A stretch of DNA of 64,000 nt from CAADGL01 sp964643885. GTDB taxonomy: Bacteria; Planctomycetota; Phycisphaerae; UBA1845; Fen-1342. The stretch spans positions 1 to 64,000 of the forward strand of contig CAZXUI010000018.1 of assembly GCA_964643885.1 (NCBI GenBank), in the 5' to 3' direction. Positions 33,135 through 43,994 of the stretch are shown here, one piece after another. Made by a program: the position numbers and the translations under genes. Position 1 is the first letter of the stretch; every line of letters begins with the position of its first letter. Under the pieces are notes generated by a model. It was not told where the DNA came from and did no database searches. It saw only the letters and a program-made list of their open reading frames with translations.

Positions 33135-34502
33135 CTACATGCTGATCAGCCGCAGCGGGTTCTCCAGCGAGCTGACCACGTCGCTCGTGAACCGGGCCGC
33201 GTCCGCCCCGTCCACCACGCGATGATCGAACGACAGCGACAGCGGCAGCATCAGCCGCGGCACGATCTGCATCTGCTGATCCGGCCGCACCACAGGCTTC
33301 CACATCGACCGCGCCAGGCAGAGAATGCCCACCTCGGGGAAGTTCACCATCGCCGTCGCGAATGTCCCGCCCAGCGCCCCGACGTTCGTGATCGTGAACG
33401 TCGCCCCGCGCAGCTCGCTGATCTCGAATTTGCCGCTGCGCACGCGGCCGCTCAGCTCGTTCAGCTCGCTCGCCACCTGCGGCAGCGGCTTTTTGTCCAC
33501 GTCGCGGATCACAGGCACCACCAGCCCGCGCGGCGTATCGACCGCCACGCCCAGGTGCACGTAGTCCTTGTAGATGATCTCTTCATTGGCCGCATCGTAC
33601 GAGCAGTTCAGCATCGGATAGTTGCGCAGCCCGTGGGCCACCGCCTTCATCACGATCGCCGTCACCGTCATCTTCCGGCTCTCGTCCTTCAGCGACGCGT
33701 TGAGCTGCTTGCGATTCCGCTCCAGCTCCGTGATGTCCGCCTCATCCCCGTGCGTGACGCGCGGCACATTCAGCCATGCCCGCGTCATCTGCCGCGCGAT
33801 CGTCCGCCGGATCTGCGCCGGCTGCTCCCGCCGCACCGGACCGTACTGGCTGAAATCGGGCAACGCCTCGGCCGGCAGCTCGATCCGCCCCGCGGCGGCC
33901 GGCGCGGCCGCAGCCCCGCGCTGCGCGCCGTCCACTCGCTCCCCGCGGGCGAACCGCTCGACATCCTCCCGCATCACCCGGCCGCCCGGACCCGAGCCCG
34001 GAACCGTGTTGATATCCACGCCCATCTCGCGGGCCAGCTTGCGAACCACCGGCGCCGCCGGAACCGGCCCCTCACGCCGCTCCAGCGTCGCCGTCGCCGC
34101 GGCCGGCCGCCGCTCCGGCTCGCGCGGCTCCGGCTCCGCCTCGCGCCGCCCGCCCGTCTCGCGCTCCGCCCGCCGGGCTGGCTCCGGCTCCTCGCGCCGG
34201 GCCCCCGCCTCCTGCCGCGCGGGCTGCTTCTCGGCCTTCTGCGGGGCCGCGTCGCCCGCGCCGCCGCCGCTCTCGTCGATCGCGACCAGCACCTCGCCGA
34301 CCTTCACCTGCTGGCCGGCCTTTACGTGCAGTTTCGCAATCCGCCCGCTCTTGGGCGACGGAATCTCGACCGCGGCCTTGTCCGTCTCCACCTCGAGGAT
34401 CGGCTGGTATTCCTTGACCGTATCCCCCTCGTTGACCAGCACACTGACAATCTGGCCCTCGTGAACGCCCTCACCCAGATCCGGCAGCTTGAACTCGAAC
34501 AT
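33135..34502 (-). CDS. pdhC: Dihydrolipoyl acyltransferase (E2) of pyruvate/2-oxoacid dehydrogenase
   Basis: 455 residues from ATG 34502 (MFEFKLPDLGEGVHEG). Domains in order: one lipoyl domain with VETDKAAVEIPSPKSG (lipoyl Lys near residue 43), an Ala/Pro/Glu/Arg-rich linker, the E1/E3-binding domain (VRKLAREMGVDINTVPGSGP), and the catalytic domain with SFDHRVVDGADAARFTSDV holding the active-site His and Asp. It transfers acetyl from lipoate to CoA. Upstream are a 92-residue protein gene and E1 beta; no E3 gene is in the window. Confidence 0.92.
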   Translation of the reverse strand: MFEFKLPDLGEGVHEGQIVSVLVNEGDTVKEYQPILEVETDKAAVEIPSPKSGRIAKLHVKAGQQVKVGEVLVAIDESGGGAGDAAPQKAEKQPARQEAGARREEPEPARRAERETGGRREAEPEPREPERRPAAATATLERREGPVPAAPVVRKLAREMGVDINTVPGSGPGGRVMREDVERFARGERVDGAQRGAAAAPAAAGRIELPAEALPDFSQYGPVRREQPAQIRRTIARQMTRAWLNVPRVTHGDEADITELERNRKQLNASLKDESRKMTVTAIVMKAVAHGLRNYPMLNCSYDAANEEIIYKDYVHLGVAVDTPRGLVVPVIRDVDKKPLPQVASELNELSGRVRSGKFEISELRGATFTITNVGALGGTFATAMVNFPEVGILCLARSMWKPVVRPDQQMQIVPRLMLPLSLSFDHRVVDGADAARFTSDVVSSLENPLRLISM

Positions 34503-34645
34503 AGGCCCCTGCAACCGTCCGCAGAATCAGACCCCTGGCCCGCGTCGCCGCTCGACGCGCAGACCGCCAATGTACGCGGCCGCCCGGACCCTTGCAAACC
34601 GCACCTGCCGGCCGGCCGGCCGCCCGCAGCGGCCGCAACGCGCCG

Positions 34646-34924
34646 CTACAATTCGTCAGAGAAGTCGGGCACGAACAGCCGCCCGCGATTACAGCACGCC
34701 GGCGGCTCCACACCGCAGAACACGCCGATCACCAGCTCCGAGCCGTCCTCGCAATACGCCAGCAGCGCATCGCCGTAGTTCAGCTCGCCCCGGATATGCC
34801 CGACGATCCGCGGCAGATCATCGCAGTCGAAACCGCCTTCGTCCGGCTCAGGCGTGACCTCCCAGTGCCCCTCGAAGCCCTCGGAGCCGTAAATCTCGAT
34901 CAACAGTTTCGACCAGCGCGGCAT
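34646..34924 (-). CDS. Small hypothetical protein within the pyruvate dehydrogenase cluster
   Basis: 92 residues from ATG 34924 (MPRWSKLLIEIYGSEG). Acidic and soluble: WEVTPEPDEGGFDCDDLPRI, GELNYGDALLAYCEDGSELV, FCGVEPPACCNRGRLFVPD. Codon choice and residue mix are protein-like and both flanking genes are on the same strand (73 bp after E1 beta, 143 bp before E2). No family recognised; it may be a local insertion or an accessory factor. Confidence 0.55.
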   Translation of the reverse strand: MPRWSKLLIEIYGSEGFEGHWEVTPEPDEGGFDCDDLPRIVGHIRGELNYGDALLAYCEDGSELVIGVFCGVEPPACCNRGRLFVPDFSDEL

Positions 34925-34997
34925 GACGTGGCCCCGCAAGAGGGTTTCCGCCGCTCGCCTCGTACACGTCGACAGGACGCCCGACCACGCCGGCCGC

Positions 34998-35978
34998 TCA
35001 GAACCGCGTCGTCTCCAGCGCCGCTTTCACGACTCTACCCGAATCGGGCAGATAGTTCTTCTCGTTCGCGAAGAAGGGAATGATCGTGTCGAACCCGGTC
35101 ACGCGCTTCACCGGCGCCTCCAGGTACAGCAGGCTGTTCTCCACAATCCGCGCCACGACCTCCGCCCCCACGCCGCAGTGCCGCGGCGCCTCGTGCACTA
35201 CCACCGCCCGCCCCGTCTTGCGCACCGACTCGTTGATCAGCGAGTCATCCAACGGCGCCACGCTCAGCAGATCGAGCACCTCCGCCTGGATGTCGTAGTC
35301 GTCCTCCAGCTCCTCGGCCGCCTCCAGCGCCGCCCGCAGCGACGCCCCGTACGAGATGATCGTCACATCGTCCCCCTCGCGCGCCACCACGCCCTTGCCG
35401 ATCGGCATCGTCTCCGGCTCCTCGGGCACCTCCTCGCGAAACGCGCGGTACAGCGCCTTGGGCTCGAAGAAGATCACCGGGTCGGGGCTGAAAATCGCCT
35501 CGCGCAAAAGCGCCCGCGCATTGCGCGGCCCCGACGGAATCACCACCTTCAGCCCCGCCAGGTGCGCATAGGTCGCCTCCGGCGCCTCGCTGTGATGCTC
35601 GATCGCGCGAATGCCCCCGCCATACGGCATGCGGATCACCATCGGCACCGTGTAACGCCCGCGGGTCCGGTTGCGAAACCGCCGCACATGATTCTCGGTC
35701 TGGTGGAACGCCTGGAACGAGAACCCGTCGAATTGAATCTCGCACACCGCCTTGAAGCCGCGGAAGCACAGCCCCACCGCCGTCCCGACGATCGCCGCCT
35801 CGGCCAGCGGCGTATCGATGCAGCGGTTCTCGCCGAACTCCTTCAGCAGCCCCTCCGTCACGCGGAACACGCCTTCGTCCCGGCCGACGTCCTGGCCCAT
35901 CACCAGAACGCTGGGGTCCTCCCGCATCGCCTCGGCCAGCGCCAGATTCAGCGCCTTGACCATCGTCAGTTCGGCCAT
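34998..35978 (-). CDS. pdhB: Pyruvate dehydrogenase E1 component, beta subunit
   Basis: 326 residues, normal length. MAELTMVKALNLALAEAMRE, VLVMGQDVGRDEGVFRVTEG, FGENRCIDTPLAEAAIVGTA and DGFSFQAFHQTENHVRRFRN are characteristic of the TPP-dependent E1 beta family, which also serves branched-chain 2-oxoacid dehydrogenases. The C-terminal VVHEAPRHCGVGAEVVARIV and PVKRVTGFDTIIPFF follow the family order. Pairs with the alpha subunit encoded 34 bp upstream. Confidence 0.92.
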   Translation of the reverse strand: MAELTMVKALNLALAEAMREDPSVLVMGQDVGRDEGVFRVTEGLLKEFGENRCIDTPLAEAAIVGTAVGLCFRGFKAVCEIQFDGFSFQAFHQTENHVRRFRNRTRGRYTVPMVIRMPYGGGIRAIEHHSEAPEATYAHLAGLKVVIPSGPRNARALLREAIFSPDPVIFFEPKALYRAFREEVPEEPETMPIGKGVVAREGDDVTIISYGASLRAALEAAEELEDDYDIQAEVLDLLSVAPLDDSLINESVRKTGRAVVVHEAPRHCGVGAEVVARIVENSLLYLEAPVKRVTGFDTIIPFFANEKNYLPDSGRVVKAALETTRF

Positions 35979-36012
35979 CTCGCGTCGCTCCGTAAGTTCT
36001 TCCGGCCGGCGC

Positions 36013-37128
36013 CTAGGCCCGGCTCAGATCGAGACTCGGCTTGTCCGCCGGCTCGTCGCCCTCGAGATACTGCTTGAGCTCGGCCATCTGCCGCTTCAGC
36101 TCCGGCGTCATCTCGGCGTATATGTACTTGAACATCTCGTACGGATCGAGCTGGTAGGACTCGTACGCCTTCACGGCCGCATCCAGCTCCTTGCGGATCT
36201 CCTCGTCGATCACCTGCTCGACCTTCTCATCCAGCAGCTTCCTGCTCAGCAGGTAGTTGCGGAAGCGCGGCAGCGGATCGCGCGCCTCCCAGTGCTTGAC
36301 CTCCTGCTCGCTGCGGTACTTCTTCGGATCGTCCGCCGTCGTGTGCATCGCCAGGCGATAGGTCACCGCCTCGATCAGCGTCGGCCCGTCGCCCTTGCGA
36401 GCCTTCTCGATCGCCTCCCGCACCGCCACGATCATCCCCAGAATGTCGTTCCCGTCCGCCTGGATCGCGTCCATCCCGTACGCCACGGCCTTCTGAGCGA
36501 TCGTCTGCGAGCGCGTCTGCCGCTCGCGCGGCACCGAGATCGCCCACTGGTTGTTCTGCACGATCACCACCAGCGGAACCTGAAACACCGACGCGAAGTT
36601 CAGAGCCTCGTGAAAATCCCCCTCCGACGTGCCCCCGTCGCCGCAGAACACCGCACAGACCGTGTCCTCGCCGCGCATCTTGCTCGCCCACGCGATCCCC
36701 ATCGCATACTGGCACTGCGAGGCGATCGGAACGCAGATCGGCAGGTCGTTCACCCCCTCCGGAATGCTCGAGCCGATCTCGTGCCCGCCCCACCACAGCA
36801 TGTAACGATCCAGCGCCCAGCCGCGCCACAGAAACGCCGACAGCTCGCGATAGGTCGGCACGAGCCAGTCGTCCTTACGCAGACAGTACGCCACGGCCAG
36901 CGGGGCCGCCTCCTGCCCCTTGCACGGCCCGTACGTACCGATCCGGCCCTGACGCTGCATGTGCAGACAACGCTCGTCCACGCGCCGCGTCGCCAGCATC
37001 GTCTTGTAGAGCTTGCGCAGGTCCTGGTCGCTGATCTTCGGCTCCAGGCTCTTGTCGAGATTCCCCTCGTGGTCCAGGACCGAAAGTGACTCGAGACGCA
37101 CAGACAGGTCGATCTTCTTGCGTGGCAC
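36013..37128 (-). CDS. pdhA: Pyruvate dehydrogenase E1 component, alpha subunit
   Basis: 371 residues, GTG start. The TPP-binding motif GDGGTSEGDFHEALNFASVF ends in the expected NN (IVQNN). RVDERCLHMQRQGRIGTYGP, GQEAAPLAVAYCLRKDDWLV and EAVTYRLAMHTTADDPKKYR (phosphorylation-loop region of the family) are all present. Catalyses decarboxylation of pyruvate (or another 2-oxoacid) with E1 beta and acetylates lipoate on E2. First gene of the cluster pdhA-pdhB-small gene-pdhC. Confidence 0.92.
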   Translation of the reverse strand: MPRKKIDLSVRLESLSVLDHEGNLDKSLEPKISDQDLRKLYKTMLATRRVDERCLHMQRQGRIGTYGPCKGQEAAPLAVAYCLRKDDWLVPTYRELSAFLWRGWALDRYMLWWGGHEIGSSIPEGVNDLPICVPIASQCQYAMGIAWASKMRGEDTVCAVFCGDGGTSEGDFHEALNFASVFQVPLVVIVQNNQWAISVPRERQTRSQTIAQKAVAYGMDAIQADGNDILGMIVAVREAIEKARKGDGPTLIEAVTYRLAMHTTADDPKKYRSEQEVKHWEARDPLPRFRNYLLSRKLLDEKVEQVIDEEIRKELDAAVKAYESYQLDPYEMFKYIYAEMTPELKRQMAELKQYLEGDEPADKPSLDLSRA

Positions 37129-37251
37129 GGCGATTCCTCTGGTCGAATGACTCGGCCTTTGGTGGCCCGATTGGCCGCCCGCCCGAACGAGTGCGAGAAA
37201 TTGTAGCTTGACGCGCTGCGCCTGCCAACCGCGGCCGCGCGCGGCACCGCC

Positions 37252-38934
37252 TCACGGACGCGCCGAACCCGAGGCACCCGCCGCCGCTCCCGTCTCGAGC
37301 GAGAGCCCTGCCTGCGCCTTCTCGACGCGCACGACCGGAAACTCCGCCCCCTCCCGCAGCGCCTCCCCGAAAAGGTCCCACGTCGCCAGCCCGTCTTCGC
37401 TCTCCGGCTCCAGCAGAAATACTGCCAGCGTCCCCAGCGGCTGCGCCGTCGGCACCACCACACTGCCCGCCGCGAACTCCCGCCGCTCGCTCCGGCCGGC
37501 CGCCGTCAGCGTCAGCATCCGCCGCTTCTGAAACGGCCGCCGCCCGACCTGAATGTCCGCCACTTCGTAGACCGTCACATCCAGCTCTGCCGGCCGCTCC
37601 AGCCGCTGCACGCGAATCCCGTGCTGCTCCAGCTTCTCGATCACCACCCGCTGGTCCGCCGGCACGATGTACGCGACCGGCCGCCGCACCGTCTTGACCG
37701 CCTCGAAGTGCGTCCACAGCGCCAGCTCGTAGTCCTTCGGCGCCCCCGCCACCGGCCGGCCGTCCTCGCCGCGATGCTCCACATACCCCGCCACGACCAC
37801 CTTCTGCGGCGCCGCCACCTCGCGCGACCGAATCGCCACCGCGTCGCGCTGCGTCGGCGACCGCCCGGCCGACACCGCGGCCGCATCCGCCCGCTGGATC
37901 AGTCCGCGAATCTCCTCCTTGTGTTCCGCCGCGTACTCGAGGCAGCCGCGCACGAAATCGCGCGTCGCCAGCACCCGCTCGCGATACGGCGCGTACGAGT
38001 ACGCCTCCGTCAGAATGCTGATCCGGCCGCGAAGCCCCACATAGGACGTGCCGAAGCGCGGATACGCCGGGTAGGTCACCCAGCGCGTGTGCTCCTCCGC
38101 GAAATCGCCGTACACGAACGTCTCGATCCGCGCCGCCGCCCGCACCCGCTGCCGAATCTCCGGCATCATCCGGTCGCGGCAGTAACGCAAAATCTCCATG
38201 TCCCCGGCCGGGTGTTTCGGCCCCTCATACGTCAGCAGGTAGCGATGCAGGCTGCCGTTGGTCGTGTGCGTGTCGATGAAGACCGCCGGATCCCACTCGT
38301 TGAAAAAGGCCACCAGGGCCCGCGACTCCGGCGCATCCAGCTTGATGAAGTCGCGGTTCAGGTCCAGCCCGGCCGCGTTCTCGCGCCGCCCCATCCCCTC
38401 TTCCGGCCCGTTCTGCCCCGGCCGGTTGTCCTTGCCGAACCGCTCGTTGCCGTCCGCGTTGTAGATCGGCGCGATCGCCAGGATCAGGTGCTCCAGCAGC
38501 GGATGCCGCTCGTGCGCGAGAATCTCCCGCGCCAGCATCGGCAGCGCTTCCTTCCCGCACACCTCGCCGCCGTGGATGTTCCCGATCGCCAGCACCAGCA
38601 GCTTGCCGCGCTCGCGCACCAGCCGCCGCGCCTCGGCCGCCGTCGAAACCGGCGGGTCGGAGATCAGCAGCAGCGGAAGCGCCCGCCCCTCGCCGCTGCG
38701 GCCCAGCTCCGTCAGCCGCGCCAGCTCACTGCTCGCCGCCAGCCGCTCGCACAGCTCCACCACGTCCGCATGCCGCGCCGTCGCCCGATACTCGCTCTTC
38801 TCAGCCACCGTCAGCAGACGCGGGTCCACATCATCTCCTGCCCGCGCCGCCACGGAGAACCACCCGGCCGGCGCGGCCGACAACAGCACCGCCAACACGA
38901 ACGCGGGAACAGGCGGCACGCTCACCCTCGGCAC
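37252..38934 (-). CDS. Secreted M14-family zinc carboxypeptidase
   Basis: 560 residues with an N-terminal signal ([20 protein letters not shown]). Zinc ligands follow the M14 pattern: [20 protein letters not shown] (H-x2-E) and, after [20 protein letters not shown], the third ligand in [10 protein letters not shown]. The catalytic Glu is likely in [16 protein letters not shown]. The C-terminal ~180 residues are beta-rich and poorly conserved. Probably degrades peptides in the periplasm. It begins right after the serA stop codon on the same strand. Confidence 0.88.
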   Translation of the reverse strand: MPRVSVPPVPAFVLAVLLSAAPAGWFSVAARAGDDVDPRLLTVAEKSEYRATARHADVVELCERLAASSELARLTELGRSGEGRALPLLLISDPPVSTAAEARRLVRERGKLLVLAIGNIHGGEVCGKEALPMLAREILAHERHPLLEHLILAIAPIYNADGNERFGKDNRPGQNGPEEGMGRRENAAGLDLNRDFIKLDAPESRALVAFFNEWDPAVFIDTHTTNGSLHRYLLTYEGPKHPAGDMEILRYCRDRMMPEIRQRVRAAARIETFVYGDFAEEHTRWVTYPAYPRFGTSYVGLRGRISILTEAYSYAPYRERVLATRDFVRGCLEYAAEHKEEIRGLIQRADAAAVSAGRSPTQRDAVAIRSREVAAPQKVVVAGYVEHRGEDGRPVAGAPKDYELALWTHFEAVKTVRRPVAYIVPADQRVVIEKLEQHGIRVQRLERPAELDVTVYEVADIQVGRRPFQKRRMLTLTAAGRSERREFAAGSVVVPTAQPLGTLAVFLLEPESEDGLATWDLFGEALREGAEFPVVRVEKAQAGLSLETGAAAGASGSARP

Positions 38935-40143
38935 CTACTCGACCGTCATCACGTCGACGCCCAGAATATGCTCGCGATCCGAGCGCAGCCGCTCGATCGT
39001 CGTCGTCGTCGGGGTCTTGCTGACGCGGATATGCGCAACGGCCGCCTTGCCGCCGTCGTAGATCACGTGGTCCATCTCCTCCACGTTGATCCCCTCGTCC
39101 GCGACGTGCCGGAACACCTGCGCCAGCCCGCCCGGCCGGTTGACCAGCCGCACCACCAGCATGGCCGCATTTCCCGGCGCCGCCATGTTGACGCAGTTCG
39201 GCGCCCGCCCCGTCGCCTTGAACTCGCGCACGATGCGGGCCGTCTCGGCCGCCACGGCGAGCTGCGCCTCCTCCGTCGACGCCCCGATGTGGTGCGTCCC
39301 GTACAGGTTGGGCACGTCGGCGATCGGCGAAGTGAACTCCGTCCCGTCGGCCGGCGGCTCGTTGCGGAAGACATCCAGCGCCGCCCCGCGGATCCGCCCC
39401 TCGCGCAGCGCCACGGCCAGCGCCTCCTCGTCGATCACGTCCGCCCGGGCCGTGTTGATCAGCAGCGCCGTCGGCTTCATCAGGCCGATCCGCCGCGCGT
39501 CGATCAGGTTGCGGGTCGACTCGCCGCCCGGCACGTGGATCGAGACCACGTCCGACTGCCGCATCAGGTCGTCCAGCTCCGAGCGGTGGCACTGCGGAAA
39601 ATCGGCCAGCCGGCGATGACGCCCCAGATGGTAGAACATCACGTTCATGTCGAACGCAATCGCCCGCCGCGCCACCTCCGTGCCGATCTTGCCCGCCCCG
39701 ATGATCCCGATCGTCTTGCCCTTCAGCCCCAGCCCCGCCTTGCTGTACAGCTTCTTGTTCCACTTGTGGTTGCGCAGATCGATCACGTTGTCCGGGATTC
39801 TCCGGTCCAGCGCCACCATCAGCCCGATCGTCAGCTCCGCCACCGCAACCGAGTTCTGCCCCGGACAGTTCGCCACCATCACCCCGCGCTGGCTGGCCGT
39901 CGCAACGTCGATCGTGTCGTAGCCCGAGCCCGCCCGGATCACCAGCAGCAGCCGCTTGCCCGCCTCGATATCCGCCCCCGTCACCTTCGTCGAACGCACG
40001 ATCAGCACGTCCGGGTCGTACTCGGCCATGCGCCGGGTCAGCTCCGGCCCTTTCAGCCCGGCCTCGACCGAAACCTCGTCCCCGCCCGCCTTGAGCTGCT
40101 CGACGCCCCACTGCTCGAACTTGTCCGCGATCAGGATTTTCAT
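38935..40143 (-). CDS. serA: D-3-phosphoglycerate dehydrogenase
   Basis: 402 residues from ATG 40143 ([20 protein letters not shown]). NAD-binding [20 protein letters not shown]. Catalytic Arg in [13 protein letters not shown], Glu in [12 protein letters not shown] and His in [13 protein letters not shown]-terminal ACT domain ([20 protein letters not shown]) could bind serine for feedback control. First enzyme of serine synthesis. A near-perfect -10 box lies about 55 bp upstream. Other 2-hydroxyacid dehydrogenases share the fold, but the ACT domain favours SerA. Confidence 0.88.
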   Translation of the reverse strand: MKILIADKFEQWGVEQLKAGGDEVSVEAGLKGPELTRRMAEYDPDVLIVRSTKVTGADIEAGKRLLLVIRAGSGYDTIDVATASQRGVMVANCPGQNSVAVAELTIGLMVALDRRIPDNVIDLRNHKWNKKLYSKAGLGLKGKTIGIIGAGKIGTEVARRAIAFDMNVMFYHLGRHRRLADFPQCHRSELDDLMRQSDVVSIHVPGGESTRNLIDARRIGLMKPTALLINTARADVIDEEALAVALREGRIRGAALDVFRNEPPADGTEFTSPIADVPNLYGTHHIGASTEEAQLAVAAETARIVREFKATGRAPNCVNMAAPGNAAMLVVRLVNRPGGLAQVFRHVADEGINVEEMDHVIYDGGKAAVAHIRVSKTPTTTTIERLRSDREHILGVDVMTVE

Positions 40144-40200
40144 GACCCTCTCCCGCTGAAGCCTCCGCCGCGGCGAAGGACTTGGTTCTCTTGCACTCGC

Positions 40201-40227
40201 ATTATAAGTGGGCGCTGGCATTGTGAA
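40201..40227 (-). promoter_or_regulatory. Promoter of serA
   Basis: A perfect TATAAT (40206-40201, minus strand) with TTCACA (40227-40222) 15 bases upstream, a short spacer. It points to a start near 40194, about 50 bases ahead of the serA ATG. Confidence 0.5.
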
Positions 40228-40299
40228 TGCGCCCCGCCGCACGCGAAATCCGCACCGCTACAATACCCAACCGTTCCTCATCACACGCGGAGACCGACG

Positions 40300-40719
<420 letters not shown>

Positions 40720-40745
40720 CCGGCCGGCCCGGCCGCTACCGGCCG

Positions 40746-41603
40746 CTACCGGCTTTTCGCCCCGCGGTCGCCGCCCGCCCCCAGCACGCTCACATCCACG
40801 GCCGGCCCCACCGCGAACAGCGGCAGTTCCTGCCCCGCGTACCGCGCGACGTCGACCGGAAACAACGCCGATCCATCCGGCCGCGTCGCCACGCCCCCGC
40901 TCTCCGCCAGAACCAGCCACGCCGCCGCGATGTCCCACAGCTTGCAGTTGTTCAGATAGGCCGCGTCGAATCCCCCGCTCGCGACATGCACGATGTGTAG
41001 CGTGGCACAGCCCAGGCTGCGGACGATGCTGCGCTCGATCGCCGAGAGCACGATCGTCCGCCCCTCTTCCCGCCACGCGCTCGGGATCGCCATCACCGGC
41101 TGGAGCACGCGCCCGCGGCCGGCCGCCTCCGCCGGCGGCGGCTCGAGCCGCTCGCCGTTCCGCTCCGCCCCTCCGCCCCACGACGCCGCGAACATCGTCC
41201 GCGACACCGGATCGTACACCGCCCCCGCCACCGGCCAGCCGTCCACCATCGCCGCAACCGAGCAGGTGAACAGCGGCACCCCGCGGATGAAGTTCCGCGT
41301 CCCGTCGATCGGGTCGATCACCCACGTGACCCGCGCCCCGCGAAGATCCTGCCGGCCGGCCATCCCCTCTTCACCGATGAACGCGTCCCCACCCCGCTCC
41401 GCGCGAATCCGCTCGATGATGTTCTGCTCCACCAGCAGATCGATGTCGCTCACGTCGCTGGCGTCGTCTTTGACCTTGATGAAAATCGGCCCGCCGAACG
41501 CGTTCAGAGCGTACTCCCCGCCCGCCCGGGCCGCCCCCTCGGCGATCCGCCGCAGCTCCGCCGCCTCATCCGGACGAATCGATGGCCCGCCGCCCGCCGC
41601 CAT
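40746..41603 (-). CDS. Inositol monophosphatase family phosphatase
   Basis: 285 residues from ATG 41603, which overlaps the yidC stop codon (TGATG), so translation is coupled. Metal-binding motifs: FIGEEGM, WVIDPIDGTRNFIRGVPLFT and KLWDIAAAWLVLAESGG. Mg-dependent and Li-sensitive in known relatives, acting on myo-inositol phosphate, histidinol phosphate or 3'-phosphoadenosine phosphate; the substrate here is not determined. Confidence 0.9.
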   Translation of the reverse strand: MAAGGGPSIRPDEAAELRRIAEGAARAGGEYALNAFGGPIFIKVKDDASDVSDIDLLVEQNIIERIRAERGGDAFIGEEGMAGRQDLRGARVTWVIDPIDGTRNFIRGVPLFTCSVAAMVDGWPVAGAVYDPVSRTMFAASWGGGAERNGERLEPPPAEAAGRGRVLQPVMAIPSAWREEGRTIVLSAIERSIVRSLGCATLHIVHVASGGFDAAYLNNCKLWDIAAAWLVLAESGGVATRPDGSALFPVDVARYAGQELPLFAVGPAVDVSVLGAGGDRGAKSR

Positions 41604-43801
41604 CAGCGCTTCTTCTTTCCGTCGCGGCGGACCGCCTTCGCCTCGCGCCGCTCGCCCTTCTCCTCTCGCGGCCGCGTCCGCTCCAGCTCGCGCAGCTCGT
41701 CCGCCTTCTTCTGAAGCTCCTCCGCCTGCTCGGCCAGCCGCTTGAAGAAGCGCCCCACCAGGCCCGGCTGCTTCGGCGCCGCCGGCTGCGAGCCACGCTG
41801 CTCCTTCTCCTCTTTCTCCCGCTTGAGCTGCTTGCGAATGATCAGCGACTCGCAGATGCCGAAGACGTTGGTCGCCATCCAGTACAGGTTCAGCCCCGAC
41901 GGCATGTAGTAGAACATCAGCGGAAACATCACCGCCATCATGTTCGCGATCATCTGCTGCTGCCGGAGCTGCTCCTCCGGGCTCATCGCCCCGGGCGTGC
42001 GCGGCTTGTGCTCTGCGCCGTGCTTCTTGGCCGCCTCCAGCCGCGCCTCGATGTGCGGCTTGGGCATGTACTTCTGTTGCAGCCACATGCTCACGCCCAT
42101 CAGGATCGGCAGCAGGTTGAAGGCCGAAATGTCTTGGAACATCCACCCGATCAGCGGCAGCCACGAGAGGATCGGAATGTCGAACGGCGGATTGAACGGA
42201 ATCAGCGCATCCGGCGCCGACAGGTCGCGGATCCACCAGCCGTCCAGCGGCGCATGCCGCAGGTGAATGTCCGTGTTCAGCGCCGTCCACAGCGCCCCCA
42301 GGATCGGAATCTGAATCAGCAGCGGCAGAAACCCGACCATGCTCCCCAGCGGGTTCACCCCCTCGTCCGCGTACAGCCGCATCGTCTCCTGGTTCTGCTT
42401 GACGCGGTCGTCCGGATACTTCTCGCGGATCGCCTCCAGCTTCGGTTGCAGCCGCGCCATCGCGTCCTGCATGCGGAACATCGACTTCTGCTGAAACACC
42501 GTCAGCGGGTGCAGCAGCGTCCGCACGATCACCACCAGCACGATGATCGCGATGCCCCCGTTGAACAGCACCGCCATGATCCCCTGGAGCAGCCAGGTCA
42601 TCAGGTCGCTCAGCCACAGCGGCACGCAGAAGCAGCGCATGTCCGCGCCGTGAAACAGGTGATAGCCCAGCGCCGACGCATCCGCGTACGCCGCGTTCAC
42701 CCGCCGCAGCACGTCCGCGTCCTTCGGCCCCGCGTAGATCTCGAACTCGTACCGCGCCACACCCGACCGCTCCGGAATCGTCCGGTCCGTCGTCAGCATC
42801 CGCGCCAGCAGATCGCCCGTCGCCTGCTCTTCATTCGGGTTGGCCACCAGCCCGCTCACCGCCCGGATGAACTTCGCGTAGCCCGCGTCGTCTTCCGGCA
42901 GCGGCCGCGTGTAGACCGCGAAGAACTTGTTCCCCAGCCCCGTCCAGACGAACCCGTCGCTGCCCGTGTTCGGACCGAACAGCTTCACCGGCTCGCCCGC
43001 AAGCGTCGCCTTCTTCAGCTCGCTCCACTGATAGCTCCGCCCCGCCTCCAGCGACCGGCCGTCACGCGTCGCGGCCATCAGCCGCCGCATGTCATACTGC
43101 ATGTGCTCGCGCGAGATCCCGGTCGGACCGTCCTGCGTCACGTAGACCCGCAGCGCCTGCTCCGTCAGGTTCTCGATCTCCAACGCCAGCGTCACGACCG
43201 GCTTGCCGTCCGCCAGGACGTACGACTTCGTCACCCGCAGCAGCTCCGCGCCGGCCTCGTCCTGAAGCGTCGTCCGAAACACCGCCCGGGACCGGCCCGC
43301 CTCCACCCGCTCCCAGACCACACCATCCAGCGCCCACCCGTCCCGGTTCAGCTCATACACCCCGATCCGCGGCGTCGCGAACGAGCCGCGCAGCTCCGGC
43401 CCCACCGCCACCGGCGAAAGCAGCGTCACCGGCTCATCGCGATCCGCCGACGCCGCGTATTGATATCGGCCCGTCTTCGGATTCCGGCTCGTCAGCCGAA
43501 CCCGCTCCACGACCGCGCCCCGCGGCGAGAGCGTCATCTCGAGCGCATCCCCCTCGCCCCCACCCAGCGTCACCGGCTCGACGCTGCCCGCACTGCGAAA
43601 CGCCAGCCGGCCGTTGACCAGCGCCTGCGACGTCGCCGGCGACGTTCCCTCGCCCGCGTCCGCCGGCGCGCTGGCCGTCTCGTTGCGCGACACCGCCGGA
43701 ACCGGCGGCGTCGGCGCGATCAGCGGATAGACGAACTGCGCATAGAGCAGATAGACCGCGACGGCCAGGCAGATCGCGGCGATGAGTTGTCGGGTTTCCA
43801 T
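41603..43801 (-). CDS. yidC: Membrane protein insertase YidC/Oxa1
   Basis: 732 residues from ATG 43801 (METRQLIAAICLAVAVYLLY). It has the Gram-negative layout: one N-terminal helix, a large periplasmic beta domain (about 60-430), then the conserved insertase core with AVLFNGGIAIIVLVVIVRTL, LHPLTVFQQKSMFRMQDAMA (hydrophilic groove Arg) and PLLIQIPILGALWTALNTDI, ending with MFYYMPSGLNLYWMATNVFG. The C-terminus is highly charged and coiled-coil-like (KREKEEKEQRG onward), typical of ribosome-binding tails. Longer than E. coli YidC (548). Confidence 0.95.
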   Translation of the reverse strand: METRQLIAAICLAVAVYLLYAQFVYPLIAPTPPVPAVSRNETASAPADAGEGTSPATSQALVNGRLAFRSAGSVEPVTLGGGEGDALEMTLSPRGAVVERVRLTSRNPKTGRYQYAASADRDEPVTLLSPVAVGPELRGSFATPRIGVYELNRDGWALDGVVWERVEAGRSRAVFRTTLQDEAGAELLRVTKSYVLADGKPVVTLALEIENLTEQALRVYVTQDGPTGISREHMQYDMRRLMAATRDGRSLEAGRSYQWSELKKATLAGEPVKLFGPNTGSDGFVWTGLGNKFFAVYTRPLPEDDAGYAKFIRAVSGLVANPNEEQATGDLLARMLTTDRTIPERSGVARYEFEIYAGPKDADVLRRVNAAYADASALGYHLFHGADMRCFCVPLWLSDLMTWLLQGIMAVLFNGGIAIIVLVVIVRTLLHPLTVFQQKSMFRMQDAMARLQPKLEAIREKYPDDRVKQNQETMRLYADEGVNPLGSMVGFLPLLIQIPILGALWTALNTDIHLRHAPLDGWWIRDLSAPDALIPFNPPFDIPILSWLPLIGWMFQDISAFNLLPILMGVSMWLQQKYMPKPHIEARLEAAKKHGAEHKPRTPGAMSPEEQLRQQQMIANMMAVMFPLMFYYMPSGLNLYWMATNVFGICESLIIRKQLKREKEEKEQRGSQPAAPKQPGLVGRFFKRLAEQAEELQKKADELRELERTRPREEKGERREAKAVRRDGKKKR

Positions 43802-43937
43802 CCCTACGCTGCCCGTCCTCCAGCGCGGCCGGCCGCGCTGCTGCAACACCGGAGAGCGGCCGCCGCCCCGCCCGCAGCGCCGAGCCGGGCATTGTAGACG
43901 CTCAGCGACACCACGCAAGCAAGCACCGCGCCGCCGG

Positions 43938-43965
43938 TTGCCCGCCGCCCGCGATCCGCTAGACT
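43938..43965 (+). promoter_or_regulatory. Promoter of fabI
   Basis: TTGCCC (43938-43943) and TAGACT (43960-43965) with a 16-base spacer, 30 bp ahead of the fabI ATG. The same -10 sequence, TAGACT, is used at the predicted trp promoter. Confidence 0.45.
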
Positions 43966-43994
43966 CTCAGTTGAAACTCGCCAAGGAGATCACG

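Noticed and set aside
40746..42617. 623-codon minus-strand frame
   Set aside because: Only the part from ATG 41603 encodes a real protein (IMPase). The upstream part is yidC in another frame.
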